Position numbers and translations under genes: made by a program
Part shown: one piece after another, positions 27,384-38,800 of the stretch
Layout: each line of letters begins with the position of its first letter
How positions within the stretch are numbered: position 1 is the stretch's first letter
Assembly (NCBI GenBank): GCA_902615445.1
Contig: CACMOQ010000009.1
Location: 1-38,800, forward strand
Direction of reading: 5' to 3'
Source: an uncultured Pelagibacteraceae bacterium
Lineage (GTDB): Bacteria; Pseudomonadota; Alphaproteobacteria; Pelagibacterales; Pelagibacteraceae
Length of the DNA stretch: 38,800 nt
Notes under the pieces: generated by a model
The model's database searches: none
Told to the model about the DNA's origin: nothing
Seen by the model: the letters and a program-made list of their open reading frames with translations, nothing else

Positions 27384-28042
27384 TCAACCTTCCAATCGGT
27401 CTTAAATGTAACATAATTAACTTGAATACATCTTCTTTCTTTAATAATTTTTTTCTTTTCCATACCGTGCCATGTGTTTGGGCCGCTTGTAAATAAGTAA
27501 CCGTAATTATGCTTATAGGGAACAGTCTTAACTTTTTCTAGTTTTTCATTGTAAAAATCAGTCCCTAAGTCTTCTGACTCATTTGCATTGTTCACAAAAA
27601 TAAGTCCTGACATTAATTTTTCTTTGATGTCACAATGTGGCTTTAACCAAAAACCTTCACGATCACATATAACTTCAAGCCTTACATATGAACCAGATAA
27701 ATCTTTGTTAATCATTTTAGAGATAGTTTGGCATGTTTCTTTAGATTGAAGTTCATTAATGAATTTTACTAAATTCGGAAATTGTGAAGCATTTTCTTTT
27801 GTAACAAAACATCTAAATTTTAATGCCTTACCACCCGAAGCTATACCTTCTCTAAATTCTGCAGCACCACCGTCTATTGCCCTTGTGCCATCGTAATTAA
27901 GGTTGTGTTTGCTTACGTCAGGAATATCTGCGCCTTCAATTTCCTTAATTGCCGCCTCACTTAAAGCGTTGTTGTATTCCCAGTGATTGAATGGAAATTC
28001 ATACTTTTTTGAATTTTTTAATATAGAATTAAGAAAAGTCAT
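27380..28042 (-). CDS. Putative 2-oxoglutarate/Fe(II)-dependent oxygenase
   Basis: The 220-residue soluble protein has the facial triad and cofactor pattern of prolyl-4-hydroxylase-like dioxygenases: [12 protein letters not shown] gives His136-x-Asp138, [11 protein letters not shown] gives the distal His192, and [10 protein letters not shown] supplies the Arg (203 or 204) expected to bind 2-oxoglutarate. The substrate is unknown. It overlaps the ELM1-type gene by 14 bp, so the two are co-translated and may act on one product, for example a glycan or glycolipid; this is inference. The stop shares TTAA with carB. Confidence 0.78.
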   Translation of the reverse strand: MTFLNSILKNSKKYEFPFNHWEYNNALSEAAIKEIEGADIPDVSKHNLNYDGTRAIDGGAAEFREGIASGGKALKFRCFVTKENASQFPNLVKFINELQSKETCQTISKMINKDLSGSYVRLEVICDREGFWLKPHCDIKEKLMSGLIFVNNANESEDLGTDFYNEKLEKVKTVPYKHNYGYLFTSGPNTWHGMEKKKIIKERRCIQVNYVTFKTDWKVD

Positions 28043-28979
28043 AATCTTTAAATTGTTTCTCTATATATCCCGATATTCTATGAGTTTCATTAAGTTTTTT
28101 ATAACTCCACTTTTCTACTTTGTCCTCTAGGTTTTTAATTATATCTAATGATTTAAAAAGCTCAAAAAATTTTTGAAATCGTATATTTTTTTTTATAGAT
28201 GGCATTTGAGCCACATATATAGGTCTTCCTGTCATTGCTGCCTCTGATATCATGGAAGTTGAGTCACATGTTACAATTATATGATCAGCTAAACTAAGTG
28301 CTGACAAATAAGCTTTTTTATCAATATCTGAAATTATAATCTGATCATCATCAAAAAAGTCTTGTGCTTTATCTACTATTCTTCTTGGTGTTCTCATTGA
28401 AGGTATAAAAATTAGTTGATAATCCTGATTGATAAAATTTTTTTTAGTTTTAATAAAAATTTTTTCAATTATTTTATCGTTAAAATTGTAATACTTATTA
28501 GGACCTCCAGCAATAAACACTATTACTTTCTTTTTTTTAATTCGGGGTTTAAGATAATTAGTATTTTCTACTAATTCTGCTTCAGTAAGATAATGAATTG
28601 CACCTTTACTTTTTAAAACATTTATACCCTCAAGACCATCATGCTCTGGTGCTACGACATAATCAAAATTATTTAATGATACTTTTGGATCCTGAATATG
28701 AATATTCATTATTTTATTTCCAAATTTATTTTTTAAAAAAATTGATGGAACTACACTTTTTCTTCCACATGAAATTACTACATTAAATTTCTTTGAAATA
28801 TCATTTTTAAAAACAAAATCTTTTACAGGGGTTAATTTTGGAGGAATCATTTTCCAAAAACTATTTAGCTCAATTTTCTCGTGTATAAATTCAAGATTAA
28901 GAGCTTTCGCAAGCCCCTCAACTTGGCTAATCATGCCATGCATTCCGTCGGTCAATAATAAACCTTTTAATTTAGTCAT
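28029..28979 (-). CDS. ELM1/GtrOC1-family putative glycosyltransferase (DUF1022)
   Basis: The 316 residues match the Mito_fiss_Elm1 family, GT-B-like proteins found in many alphaproteobacteria and related to plant ELM1. Landmarks are LLLTDGMHGMISQVEGLAKAL at the N-terminus, SCGRKSVVPSIFLK, IHIQDPKV, YVVAPEHDGLEG, FIAGGPNKYYNF, PSMRTPRR, and VTCDSTSMISEAAMTGRPIYV, the last resembling a donor-nucleotide site. No signal peptide or membrane span is seen. Bacterial function is not established; a role in envelope glycan synthesis is the usual guess. It precedes and overlaps the 2OG oxygenase gene and is divergent from trxB across 21 bp. Confidence 0.82.
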   Translation of the reverse strand: MTKLKGLLLTDGMHGMISQVEGLAKALNLEFIHEKIELNSFWKMIPPKLTPVKDFVFKNDISKKFNVVISCGRKSVVPSIFLKNKFGNKIMNIHIQDPKVSLNNFDYVVAPEHDGLEGINVLKSKGAIHYLTEAELVENTNYLKPRIKKKKVIVFIAGGPNKYYNFNDKIIEKIFIKTKKNFINQDYQLIFIPSMRTPRRIVDKAQDFFDDDQIIISDIDKKAYLSALSLADHIIVTCDSTSMISEAAMTGRPIYVAQMPSIKKNIRFQKFFELFKSLDIIKNLEDKVEKWSYKKLNETHRISGYIEKQFKDYDFS

Positions 28980-28985
28980 TAATCA

Positions 28986-28993
28986 CTATATAG
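28986..28993. promoter_or_regulatory. Self-complementary -10-like box shared by divergent genes
   Basis: CTATATAG is palindromic and sits in the middle of the 21-bp gap between the ELM1-type gene (ATG 28979, minus) and trxB (ATG 29001, plus). It offers TATATA on each strand about 8 nt before each start codon. Either transcript would then start within one or two bases of its ATG. No strong -35 box is seen on either side (TTGGAT at 29016-29011 is a weak candidate for the minus strand). Confidence 0.4.
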
Positions 28994-29000
28994 CTGTCAT

Positions 29001-29945
29001 ATGAGTCAAAATCCAACTAAACACACAAAAGTGTTAATAATTGGATCCGGTCCTGCTGGATATACAGCTGCAGTTTATGCTGCTAGAGCAATGTTAAATC
29101 CAATTTTAGTTTATGGATCGGAACCTGGAGGTCAATTAACCACAACAACGGATGTTGAAAATTTTCCTGGATTTGCTGATGTGATCCAAGGTCCGTGGCT
29201 TATGGATCAAATGAAAGAGCAAGCAAAAGCAGTTGGAACAGAAATGATTCAAGATCATATAAGTTCAGTAAATTTAAAAACATTGCCTTTTGAAGCTATC
29301 GGTGACACTGGTCAAAAATATACTGCTGATAGTATAATTATCTCTACAGGAGCCCAGGCTAGATGGTTGAATATTAAATCTGAACAAGATTTTAGAGGAT
29401 TTGGTGTATCAGCGTGTGCGACGTGTGATGGTTTTTTCTTCAAAGATAAAGAAGTTGCTGTTGTAGGTGGTGGTAATGCTGCTGTTGAAGAAGCAATGTT
29501 TCTTACAAAATTTGCATCAAAAGTAAAATTAATTCATAGAAGAGATAGTTTAAGAGCTGAAAAAATGCTCCAAAAAAAACTTATGGAAAATAAAAAAATT
29601 GAAATTATTTGGGATACTGTCGTTGAGGATGTAATTGGAGACAAAGATCCGAAAAATGTTAAGGGCATCAAAATTAAAAATGTAAAAACAAATGAAATTG
29701 ATGAAATAAAATTAGATGGTGTATTCATTGCTATTGGTCATGACCCTGCAACCCAGTTATTTAAAGATCAACTTAATATGGACAAAGATGGTTATTTGAT
29801 AACAAAACCAGACTCTACAGAAACCAATATACCAGGTGTTTATGCGGCTGGAGATGTAAAAGATAAAACATTTAGGCAAGCAGTTACCGCTGCTGGTATG
29901 GGATGTATGGCAGCGCTAGAGGCTGAAAAGTTTTTATCTCATTAA
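29001..29945 (+). CDS. trxB: Thioredoxin-disulfide reductase
   Basis: TrxB passes electrons from NADPH through FAD and a redox dithiol to thioredoxin in the cytoplasm. The 314 residues are standard length. FAD-binding IIGSGPAGYTAAVYAARA (13-30), the active-site pair CATC (139-142), the NADPH-binding GGGNAAVEEA (about 155-164), and the C-terminal FAD segment GVYAAGDVKDKTFRQAVTAAG are all present. The ATG at 29001 has no visible Shine-Dalgarno and the likely transcript is nearly leaderless. The next gene starts one base after the stop. Confidence 0.97.
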   Translation: MSQNPTKHTKVLIIGSGPAGYTAAVYAARAMLNPILVYGSEPGGQLTTTTDVENFPGFADVIQGPWLMDQMKEQAKAVGTEMIQDHISSVNLKTLPFEAIGDTGQKYTADSIIISTGAQARWLNIKSEQDFRGFGVSACATCDGFFFKDKEVAVVGGGNAAVEEAMFLTKFASKVKLIHRRDSLRAEKMLQKKLMENKKIEIIWDTVVEDVIGDKDPKNVKGIKIKNVKTNEIDEIKLDGVFIAIGHDPATQLFKDQLNMDKDGYLITKPDSTETNIPGVYAAGDVKDKTFRQAVTAAGMGCMAALEAEKFLSH

Positions 29946-29946
29946 A

Positions 29947-30894
29947 GTGAAAAATAATCTCCATGTATTCTTAGGGGCTACAGTAGCAGATGCAGCAGCA
30001 AGACCATTGCATTGGGTATATAATCAAAAAAAATTGCTTGAACATATTAAAGGCAAAAAAGACTTTACCTTTTTAAAAAAAAATAAAAGCCCTTTTTATA
30101 ATATTAAAACTGGAAAAGTCTCTGGTTACAACGATGTTGGCCAAGTGATGTTTAAAACATTACTTGATGGTGATGAAAATTTAGAAAAAAATTTTAAAAA
30201 GAATATTCTTAAAAATTTTGGTCCTGGAAGCAAATATTGGAAAAATTTAGTTCTAAGGTCAAAGTACAAAAAAGTTAAAGATTGGCGTGGCTTAATAAGA
30301 GGGCCATGGATACACCAAAATATAATAGAAACTGTAAACAATATTAAATCAAAAAAAAAAATTTCTGGTGGAATGAAAGTCAATGAGTCAGATGGTTTTT
30401 GTGCAACGCTACCTTTTTTTCTTTACGGCCATGATTTTAAAAATTTAGAAAAGATCATAAAAATTATTACTGTTTCAAAAATCAGCATAAAGTATGCACT
30501 CGCAAAATTTTATTTAATTGATTTTGCTTTAAAAGGAAACAAAAATCCCATTAATAAATTTGTAAAAAAATTTAGTGGAAATTTCTTATTTAAAGAAATT
30601 GTCAAAGATATAAAAAAGATCAAAAAATTCAAATCGAAATTTGATCCCATAACAATTAAAAAACTAGGAATGGCTTGTAGTTATCCAGGAACTTTTAATA
30701 GTTCAATTTATACAATTCTAAATTCAAAAAATTATAAAGATGCGATTTTAAAAACTATCAAGGCCGGTGGTTGTAATTGCTCTAGAGCAAATTTTGTTGG
30801 AGCATACTTTGCTTCTCTAAAGGGTATTAATTCTATTCCAAAATCATGGATTAAAAAAACTATTCCTGCAAAAAAGATTCTAAATCAAAAATAA
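29947..30894 (+). CDS. ADP-ribosylglycohydrolase-like protein (J1-crystallin/SelJ type)
   Basis: The 315-residue protein begins FLGATVADAAARPLHWVYN and ends KAGGCNCSRANFVGAYFASLKGINSIPKSW, matching the two ends of the ADP-ribosylglycohydrolase fold, closest to the J1-crystallin/SelJ-like branch as I recall it. ARH enzymes use Asp residues of an N-terminal DDT-like motif and a C-terminal GGDxD motif to bind two Mg2+. Here these read YNDVGQVM (61-68) and GGCNCS (274-279), so metal binding is probably altered and hydrolase activity doubtful. The start is GTG, one base after the trxB stop, so it is co-transcribed with trxB. Substrate unknown. Confidence 0.68.
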   Translation: MKNNLHVFLGATVADAAARPLHWVYNQKKLLEHIKGKKDFTFLKKNKSPFYNIKTGKVSGYNDVGQVMFKTLLDGDENLEKNFKKNILKNFGPGSKYWKNLVLRSKYKKVKDWRGLIRGPWIHQNIIETVNNIKSKKKISGGMKVNESDGFCATLPFFLYGHDFKNLEKIIKIITVSKISIKYALAKFYLIDFALKGNKNPINKFVKKFSGNFLFKEIVKDIKKIKKFKSKFDPITIKKLGMACSYPGTFNSSIYTILNSKNYKDAILKTIKAGGCNCSRANFVGAYFASLKGINSIPKSWIKKTIPAKKILNQK

Positions 30895-34276
<3,382 letters not shown>

Positions 34277-34295
<19 letters not shown>

Positions 34296-35032
34296 TAATT
34301 ACTGGTGCAGCTACGAGGATAGGTGCTGCAATTGCAGAAAAATTATCAGGACCAAATAAGCAAATTGTAATTCAATATCACAAATCTAAGTCAAAAGCTG
34401 AAAATCTGAAAAAAAAACTTCAAAATTATGGAACAAAAATTTATTTAGTTAAGGGAGATCTTAGTAAGGAAAAAGATATCATTAAGATTATTAAATTCTC
34501 AAAATCAAAAATGAAATTTTTTGACTGTTTAATAAATAATGCCTCATTGTTTGAAAATGATAAGTTAGAAAATTTCTCCTCTAAAAGCTGGGAAAATCAT
34601 ATTTCTACAAATCTTAAAGCACCTGCTCTTTTATCAAAAGAGTTTTCAAAGAATATTAAAGGTAAAAATAACAATATTATCAACATAATTGATCAAAGAG
34701 TATTTAAGCTTACTCCATATTTCTTCTCATACACATTAAGTAAAACAGGCCTTTATACTTTAACCAAAACAAGCGCGATGAGTTTATCACCAAATATAAG
34801 AGTTAATGGAATAGCTCCTGGACCAACAATTAAAAATAAAAGACAATCAAAAAATCATTTTAAAAGTCAATATTTAGCTACACCACTTAAACAGCAAGTT
34901 AATGTTAGTGAGATTTGTAATGCAGTTGACTTTTTTATTAAAAACAGTTCTATTACAGGTCAAATTTTAGCAATAGATAGTGGTCAAAGCTTAAATTGGC
35001 AGACACCAGATATTCTAAGAGGAAAAGAATGA
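34277..35032 (+). CDS. Short-chain dehydrogenase, pteridine reductase (FolM/PTR1)-like
   Basis: A 251-residue SDR with [13 protein letters not shown] (8-20), [10 protein letters not shown] (86-95), YTLSK (Tyr152, Lys156) and GIAPGPT (178-184). Three features favour a pteridine reductase over a generic SDR: the R-I-G form of the nucleotide loop, NNAS followed by an aromatic residue, and Asp139 in INIID where most SDRs have the catalytic Ser, as in Leishmania PTR1. The next gene is folB, which supports a pterin or folate role: reduction of dihydromonapterin or dihydrofolate with NADPH. Its ATG is within uvrB. Confidence 0.82.
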
Positions 35033-35454
35033 AAAAAAACAATCTTAAAGTTGTTAAAATAGATAAAAATAAAAGCTTATTTAACTATGAGAAAAAAATC
35101 CTCATTAATGAACTTATTCTTGATCTAAAGCTTGGATATTATGATTTTGAGAAAGAGAAATCGCAAAAAGTAAAATTTAGTTTAGAAATTGATTACGAAG
35201 ATAAAAAACCTTCAAGTGATAAAGATCTTAGATCAATAGTAAACTATGCAACTATCGTAAAATTAATTAAAAAACTTATTAAAAAGAAACACTATAATTT
35301 CCTAGAAACTTTAGCTGAAGCAGTCTTTGATGAACTCTTTAAAGATAAGAGAATTGGCAAAATAATGCTAAAAATTGAAAAATTAGAAATTCTGAAACAA
35401 TGTTCATCTGTTGGTATCCAAATTACAAAAAAAAGAAGTCATGATCAGTTCTGA
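35029..35454 (+). CDS. folB: Dihydroneopterin aldolase
   Basis: FolB converts dihydroneopterin to 6-hydroxymethyl-dihydropterin and glycolaldehyde in folate synthesis. From ATG 35029, which overlaps the preceding stop as ATGA, the protein has 141 residues; an upstream extension to 34996 lies inside the SDR and lacks support. After a lysine-rich N-terminal 20 residues the fold begins at [21 protein letters not shown]. It continues with [15 protein letters not shown] (the Tyr next to the active site), [15 protein letters not shown] (Glu) and [10 protein letters not shown] (the catalytic Lys region). It overlaps uvrC by 14 bases. Confidence 0.87.
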   Translation: MKKNNLKVVKIDKNKSLFNYEKKILINELILDLKLGYYDFEKEKSQKVKFSLEIDYEDKKPSSDKDLRSIVNYATIVKLIKKLIKKKHYNFLETLAEAVFDELFKDKRIGKIMLKIEKLEILKQCSSVGIQITKKRSHDQF

Positions 35455-37276
35455 AATTGGCAAAGAAGTAATTAAAAAAGAACTGCCTCTAATTCCTAAA
35501 CTTCCTGGTGTATACAAGATGTTAAATGATAAGGAGGATATTCTCTATGTAGGTAAAGCAAAAAATTTGCCTAATAGGCTAAAAAGTTATTTAGCGGAAA
35601 AAAATCATATTATAAGAACAGAAAGAATGTTATCTCAAACAAGAAAACTTGAGATAACTACTACATCAAATGAAAGTGAAGCTCTACTTCTTGAAGCGAA
35701 TTTAATCAAAAAACATAAACCAAAATTTAATATTCTTTTAAGAGACGATAAGTCTTTTCCTTTTATTTTTATTGGCAACAAAGATAAATGGCCACAAATA
35801 AAAAGACATAGAGGAAAAAAAACAAAAGAAGGTTTTTATTTTGGACCTTTTGCATCAGCAGGCTCAGCTAATTGGACAATAAAAATGATACAAAAAATTT
35901 TCCACTTAAGAGTTTGTGATGATACTGTCTTTAAAAACAGGCAACGTCCTTGTATCCTATATCAAATTAAAAGATGTTCTGGACCTTGTGTTGGATACAT
36001 TAATGATAATGAATATAAAAAAACTGTAGAAGATGCTATCGAATTTGTTTCTGGTAAATCAAGGAAAATACAGAAAAGTCTCTCAAACCAGATGGAAAAA
36101 GCTAGTGAGGATTTAGATTTTGAAAAAGCAGTAATTTTAAGAGATAGAATAAAATCTTTAAATATTATTCAATCGTCGCAAAGAATTAATGAGGCAAATT
36201 TAATCGAAGCTGATGTAATCGCTGGCTATAAAGAGTCTGGTAAAACTTGCATTCAGGTTTTCTTTTATAGATCAAAACAAAATTGGGGAAATCAAGCTTT
36301 TTTTCCAAAACATGATCCTGACGAAAAATTGAGTGACATATTAAATTCTTTTGTCTCTCAATTTTATGAAAATAAAAGTGTTCCTTCGTCAATCATATTA
36401 TCTGAAGAAATCAAAGAAAAAAGTTTAATTGAAAAAACTCTATCTCAAAAGGAACAAAAACAAATCGATATATCCATTGCAAAAAAAGGATCAAAATTAA
36501 AAGTCGTTAATCAGGCAATTAAAAATGCTAAAGATAGCCTCACTAGAAAACTTTACGAAAGCCAGAATAATAGAGAATTATTTGATGCAGTAGCAAACAA
36601 ATTTAATCTAGAAACAAATATTAATTTGATAGAGGTTTATGATAACAGTCATATCCAAGGAACTAATAGTGTTGGTGCGTTAATCGCTTATGGAGATGAA
36701 GGATTTATTAAAAAAAGATATAGAAAATTTAATATTAAGATTCAAAAGAATGAACAAGATGACTATGGTATGATGCGGGAAGTGCTAAATCGAAGATTTA
36801 AAAAAGCTATAGAAGAGAAAGACAACTACCTAACTTTCCCTGATCTAGTTCTGATTGATGGTGGAAAAGGTCAGTACTCCGTTGCGAGAGAAACTCTAAA
36901 TGAACTAGGCCTTCATGACTTACCAGTAGTTGCAATAGCCAAAGGGAAACTTAGAAATAGTGGTAATGAGACCTTTTTTCACAATGGTAAAGAGTTTAAA
37001 TTTGCCAAAAATGACCCTACCCTATTTTTCCTCCAAAGAGTAAGAGATGAGTCACATCGGTTTGCAATAAGTGCTCATAGAGCCAAAAGAAAAAAAGGAT
37101 TAAGTAAATCGCTCTTAGACCAGATAGAAGGTATCGGCTCTATTAGAAAAAGAGCCTTATTAAATCATTTTGGTTCTGCTAGAGAAGTGGAGTCTGCAAG
37201 TCTTGATGAAATAAAATCAGTTGAAGGAGTTGAAGCAAAGGTTGCAAAAAAGATATATAATTTCTTCCACGAATAA
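35441..37276 (+). CDS. uvrC: Excinuclease ABC subunit C
   Basis: UvrC makes both incisions in nucleotide excision repair. From ATG 35441 it has 611 residues (E. coli 610); a TTG at 35411 is a poorer start. The GIY-YIG nuclease domain opens the protein ([29 protein letters not shown]), followed by cysteines in [19 protein letters not shown], a UVR motif ([20 protein letters not shown]), the RNase H-like 3'-nicking... 5'-incision domain ([40 protein letters not shown]), and C-terminal tandem helix-hairpin-helix ([18 protein letters not shown]). pgsA follows after 6 bp. Confidence 0.97.
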   Translation: MISSEIGKEVIKKELPLIPKLPGVYKMLNDKEDILYVGKAKNLPNRLKSYLAEKNHIIRTERMLSQTRKLEITTTSNESEALLLEANLIKKHKPKFNILLRDDKSFPFIFIGNKDKWPQIKRHRGKKTKEGFYFGPFASAGSANWTIKMIQKIFHLRVCDDTVFKNRQRPCILYQIKRCSGPCVGYINDNEYKKTVEDAIEFVSGKSRKIQKSLSNQMEKASEDLDFEKAVILRDRIKSLNIIQSSQRINEANLIEADVIAGYKESGKTCIQVFFYRSKQNWGNQAFFPKHDPDEKLSDILNSFVSQFYENKSVPSSIILSEEIKEKSLIEKTLSQKEQKQIDISIAKKGSKLKVVNQAIKNAKDSLTRKLYESQNNRELFDAVANKFNLETNINLIEVYDNSHIQGTNSVGALIAYGDEGFIKKRYRKFNIKIQKNEQDDYGMMREVLNRRFKKAIEEKDNYLTFPDLVLIDGGKGQYSVARETLNELGLHDLPVVAIAKGKLRNSGNETFFHNGKEFKFAKNDPTLFFLQRVRDESHRFAISAHRAKRKKGLSKSLLDQIEGIGSIRKRALLNHFGSAREVESASLDEIKSVEGVEAKVAKKIYNFFHE

Positions 37277-37282
37277 AAAAGT

Positions 37283-37867
37283 ATGCTCAAAAAGATACCA
37301 AATATATTAACAGTCGGTAGAATTTTAATTGTCCCATTTTTTGTTTTAGCTTTTTATCTTCCTGGTTTTTATGGAGATCTTACTGCACTAATATTATTTA
37401 TTATTGCTTCTTTCACTGACTTTCTAGATGGAGTGCTAGCAAGATTCCTTGGGCAGGAGTCCAAACTTGGGGAATTATTAGATCCAATAGCTGACAAAAT
37501 TATTGTAGCTGCTGCTCTCATACTATTGGTTATGGATGGTACTATTCGAAATTACGAAGTGATTGCTGCAATAATAATTCTTACACGAGAAATTTTGATA
37601 TCTGGTCTGAGAGAGTTCTTAGCTAAAGGAGAAATCAAACTTCCAGTCTCTAATTTAGCTAAATTAAAAACAGTCTTACAAATGGTTTCAATTGCGCTCT
37701 TACTTTCAGGAGAAACTGGAAACAAAATTATTGACTTCCAAGATTATAATGCCCAAACTATTGGAATTATTCTTTTATGGCTGTCTGCAGCATTAACACT
37801 TTTCACTGGATATGATTATATGCGAAAGGGTATCGACCATGCCATTTCAGAGGACAATAAAGATTAA
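37283..37867 (+). CDS. pgsA: CDP-diacylglycerol--glycerol-3-phosphate 3-phosphatidyltransferase
   Basis: PgsA makes phosphatidylglycerol phosphate, the committed step to PG and cardiolipin, in the inner membrane. The 194 residues begin LKKIPNILTVGRILIVPFFV, as in known PgsA proteins. The CDP-alcohol phosphotransferase motif is complete: Asp46, Asp49, Gly50, Ala53, Arg54, Gly63, Asp67, Asp71. Around it are about five or six hydrophobic segments. It is last in the uvrB-SDR-folB-uvrC-pgsA run, and uvrC-pgsA adjacency is common in proteobacteria. Its TAA shares TTAA with the convergent ilvE. Confidence 0.95.
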   Translation: MLKKIPNILTVGRILIVPFFVLAFYLPGFYGDLTALILFIIASFTDFLDGVLARFLGQESKLGELLDPIADKIIVAAALILLVMDGTIRNYEVIAAIIILTREILISGLREFLAKGEIKLPVSNLAKLKTVLQMVSIALLLSGETGNKIIDFQDYNAQTIGIILLWLSAALTLFTGYDYMRKGIDHAISEDNKD

Positions 37868-38745
37868 GCTGCCTTTTTTTTTCTAACAACTAACTGATAA
37901 CTCTCATTTAAGTCTATAATCATTTCACAAACTTTAAATTGATTTTTTGCTATACAAGAAACAGGTGTAACTTCGGCAGCAGTACCAGTTAAAAAACACC
38001 CAACAAAATCTTTTAATTCTGATGGACTTATTTTTCTCTCATGCACTTTAATATTTTTCGATTTTGCTATTCCAATTACTGTTCTACGAGTAATACCATC
38101 AAGAAAAGAGTCAGGTACAGGTGTATGTAATTCACCATATTTATCTTTAAAAAAAACATTAGCCCCTGTTGCTTCAGCAATATTCCCTTCATGATCTAAC
38201 ATTAGGGAGTCTGTGTATCCCTCTTTTTCTGCTTCATGCTTTGATAAGGTACATATCATGTAAAGACCAGAAGCTTTAGTATCCCAAGGAATTGTATTTG
38301 GAGCGGGTCTTCGCCAATTTGAAATATTTAGTTTAATACCTTCGATTTTTAATTTTGGATCAAAATAAGAACCCCATTCCCACGTTGCGATCGCAACATG
38401 AATCTTGGTTTGCTGTGCAGATATAGCCATCATTTCACTTCCTCTCCAAGCTACAGGTCTAACGTAACCATTTTCTACGTTTTGGACCGCTATAATTTTT
38501 TTTGAGGCCTCATTAATCTCCTGCTCACTATATGGAATCTCAAAACCCATTCTTCTCGCGGAGTAAAAAAATCTAGATGTGTGCTCCTCTAATTTAAATA
38601 TTGAACCATCGTAAACTCTTTCACCTTCAAATACACAACTAGCATAGTGTAAGCCATGACTTAAAACATGAACTTTAACATCTGACCAATCTACAAAGTC
38701 ATTGTTATACCAAATTTTACCATTTCTTTTATCGTAAGGTATCAT
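37864..38745 (-). CDS. ilvE: Branched-chain amino acid aminotransferase
   Basis: IlvE is a fold-type IV PLP enzyme that interconverts Leu, Ile, Val and their 2-oxo acids. The 293-residue protein shows HGLHYASCVFEGERVYDG (30-47), RPVAWRGSE, PLP Lys157 in IPWDTKASGLYM, and EATGANVFF (191-199) with the Glu that contacts the cofactor; GITRRTVIGIA follows. D-amino acid transaminase and aminodeoxychorismate lyase share the fold, but size and GLHYASCVFEG favour BCAT. The remaining 55 bp to the window end (38746-38800) are AT-rich upstream sequence with no feature I can support. Confidence 0.93.
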   Translation of the reverse strand: MIPYDKRNGKIWYNNDFVDWSDVKVHVLSHGLHYASCVFEGERVYDGSIFKLEEHTSRFFYSARRMGFEIPYSEQEINEASKKIIAVQNVENGYVRPVAWRGSEMMAISAQQTKIHVAIATWEWGSYFDPKLKIEGIKLNISNWRRPAPNTIPWDTKASGLYMICTLSKHEAEKEGYTDSLMLDHEGNIAEATGANVFFKDKYGELHTPVPDSFLDGITRRTVIGIAKSKNIKVHERKISPSELKDFVGCFLTGTAAEVTPVSCIAKNQFKVCEMIIDLNESYQLVVRKKKAA

Positions 38746-38800
38746 GACAGAAAATTTTTTTTAAATTATTCAAAAAATATCTTTGTATCTTGAATATGTC

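Noticed and set aside
34996..35028. 11-codon upstream extension of folB
   Set aside because: It overlaps the SDR coding end and would precede a coupled ATG at 35029 that fits better.

Overview
The window is a dense, very AT-rich bacterial chromosome segment with short or overlapping gene junctions, almost no spacer DNA and no phage, IS or CRISPR signature. Gene content and synteny point to a streamlined alphaproteobacterium, most likely the SAR11/Pelagibacterales group. The pointers are an amidase-rnpB-mraZ junction ahead of the dcw cluster, the yqeY-dnaG-rpoD operon divergent from carAB, and extreme compaction. This assignment is inference from recognised families; no database was searched.

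Region 1 (1-14.5 kb, minus strand) is a division and cell wall (dcw) operon read from mraZ towards position 1: mraZ, ftsZ, rsmH, ftsL, ftsI, a fused murE-murF, mraY, murD, ftsW, murG, murC and a murB that runs off the window edge. Together they make lipid II from UDP-MurNAc and assemble the septum. Two things are unusual. ftsZ sits second in the cluster rather than at its far end, and MurE and MurF are one 950-residue polypeptide. The mraZ promoter is very clear (TTGACT-N17-TAATAT) and is overlapped by three TGGGN repeats at exact 10-bp period, as expected for MraZ autoregulation.

Region 2 (14.6-17.5 kb) holds the RNase P RNA gene (minus), an AmpD-like amidase (minus), an mlaA-mlaC pair (plus), and two minus-strand tRNA genes: one with a CAU anticodon and one tRNA-Val(GAC) whose D- and T-loops are strikingly non-canonical.

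Region 3 (17.5-27.4 kb) holds yqeY-dnaG-rpoD followed by an O-antigen ligase-like gene (minus), divergent from carA-carB (plus). DnaG has lost three of the four zinc ligands of its N-terminal finger.

Region 4 (27.4-38.8 kb) holds an overlapping 2OG-Fe(II) oxygenase / ELM1-type glycosyltransferase pair (minus), trxB with an ADP-ribosylglycohydrolase-like gene (plus), an aspartate aminotransferase (minus), a plus-strand operon uvrB - pteridine-reductase-like SDR - folB - uvrC - pgsA, and ilvE (minus). All three convergent CDS-CDS pairs meet with shared or abutting stop codons.

I see no convincing new defence, mobile or secondary-metabolite system. The best candidates for new biology are the aberrant tRNA-Val elbow, the rearranged and fused dcw operon with its MraZ operator, and the ARH-like protein with an altered metal site.
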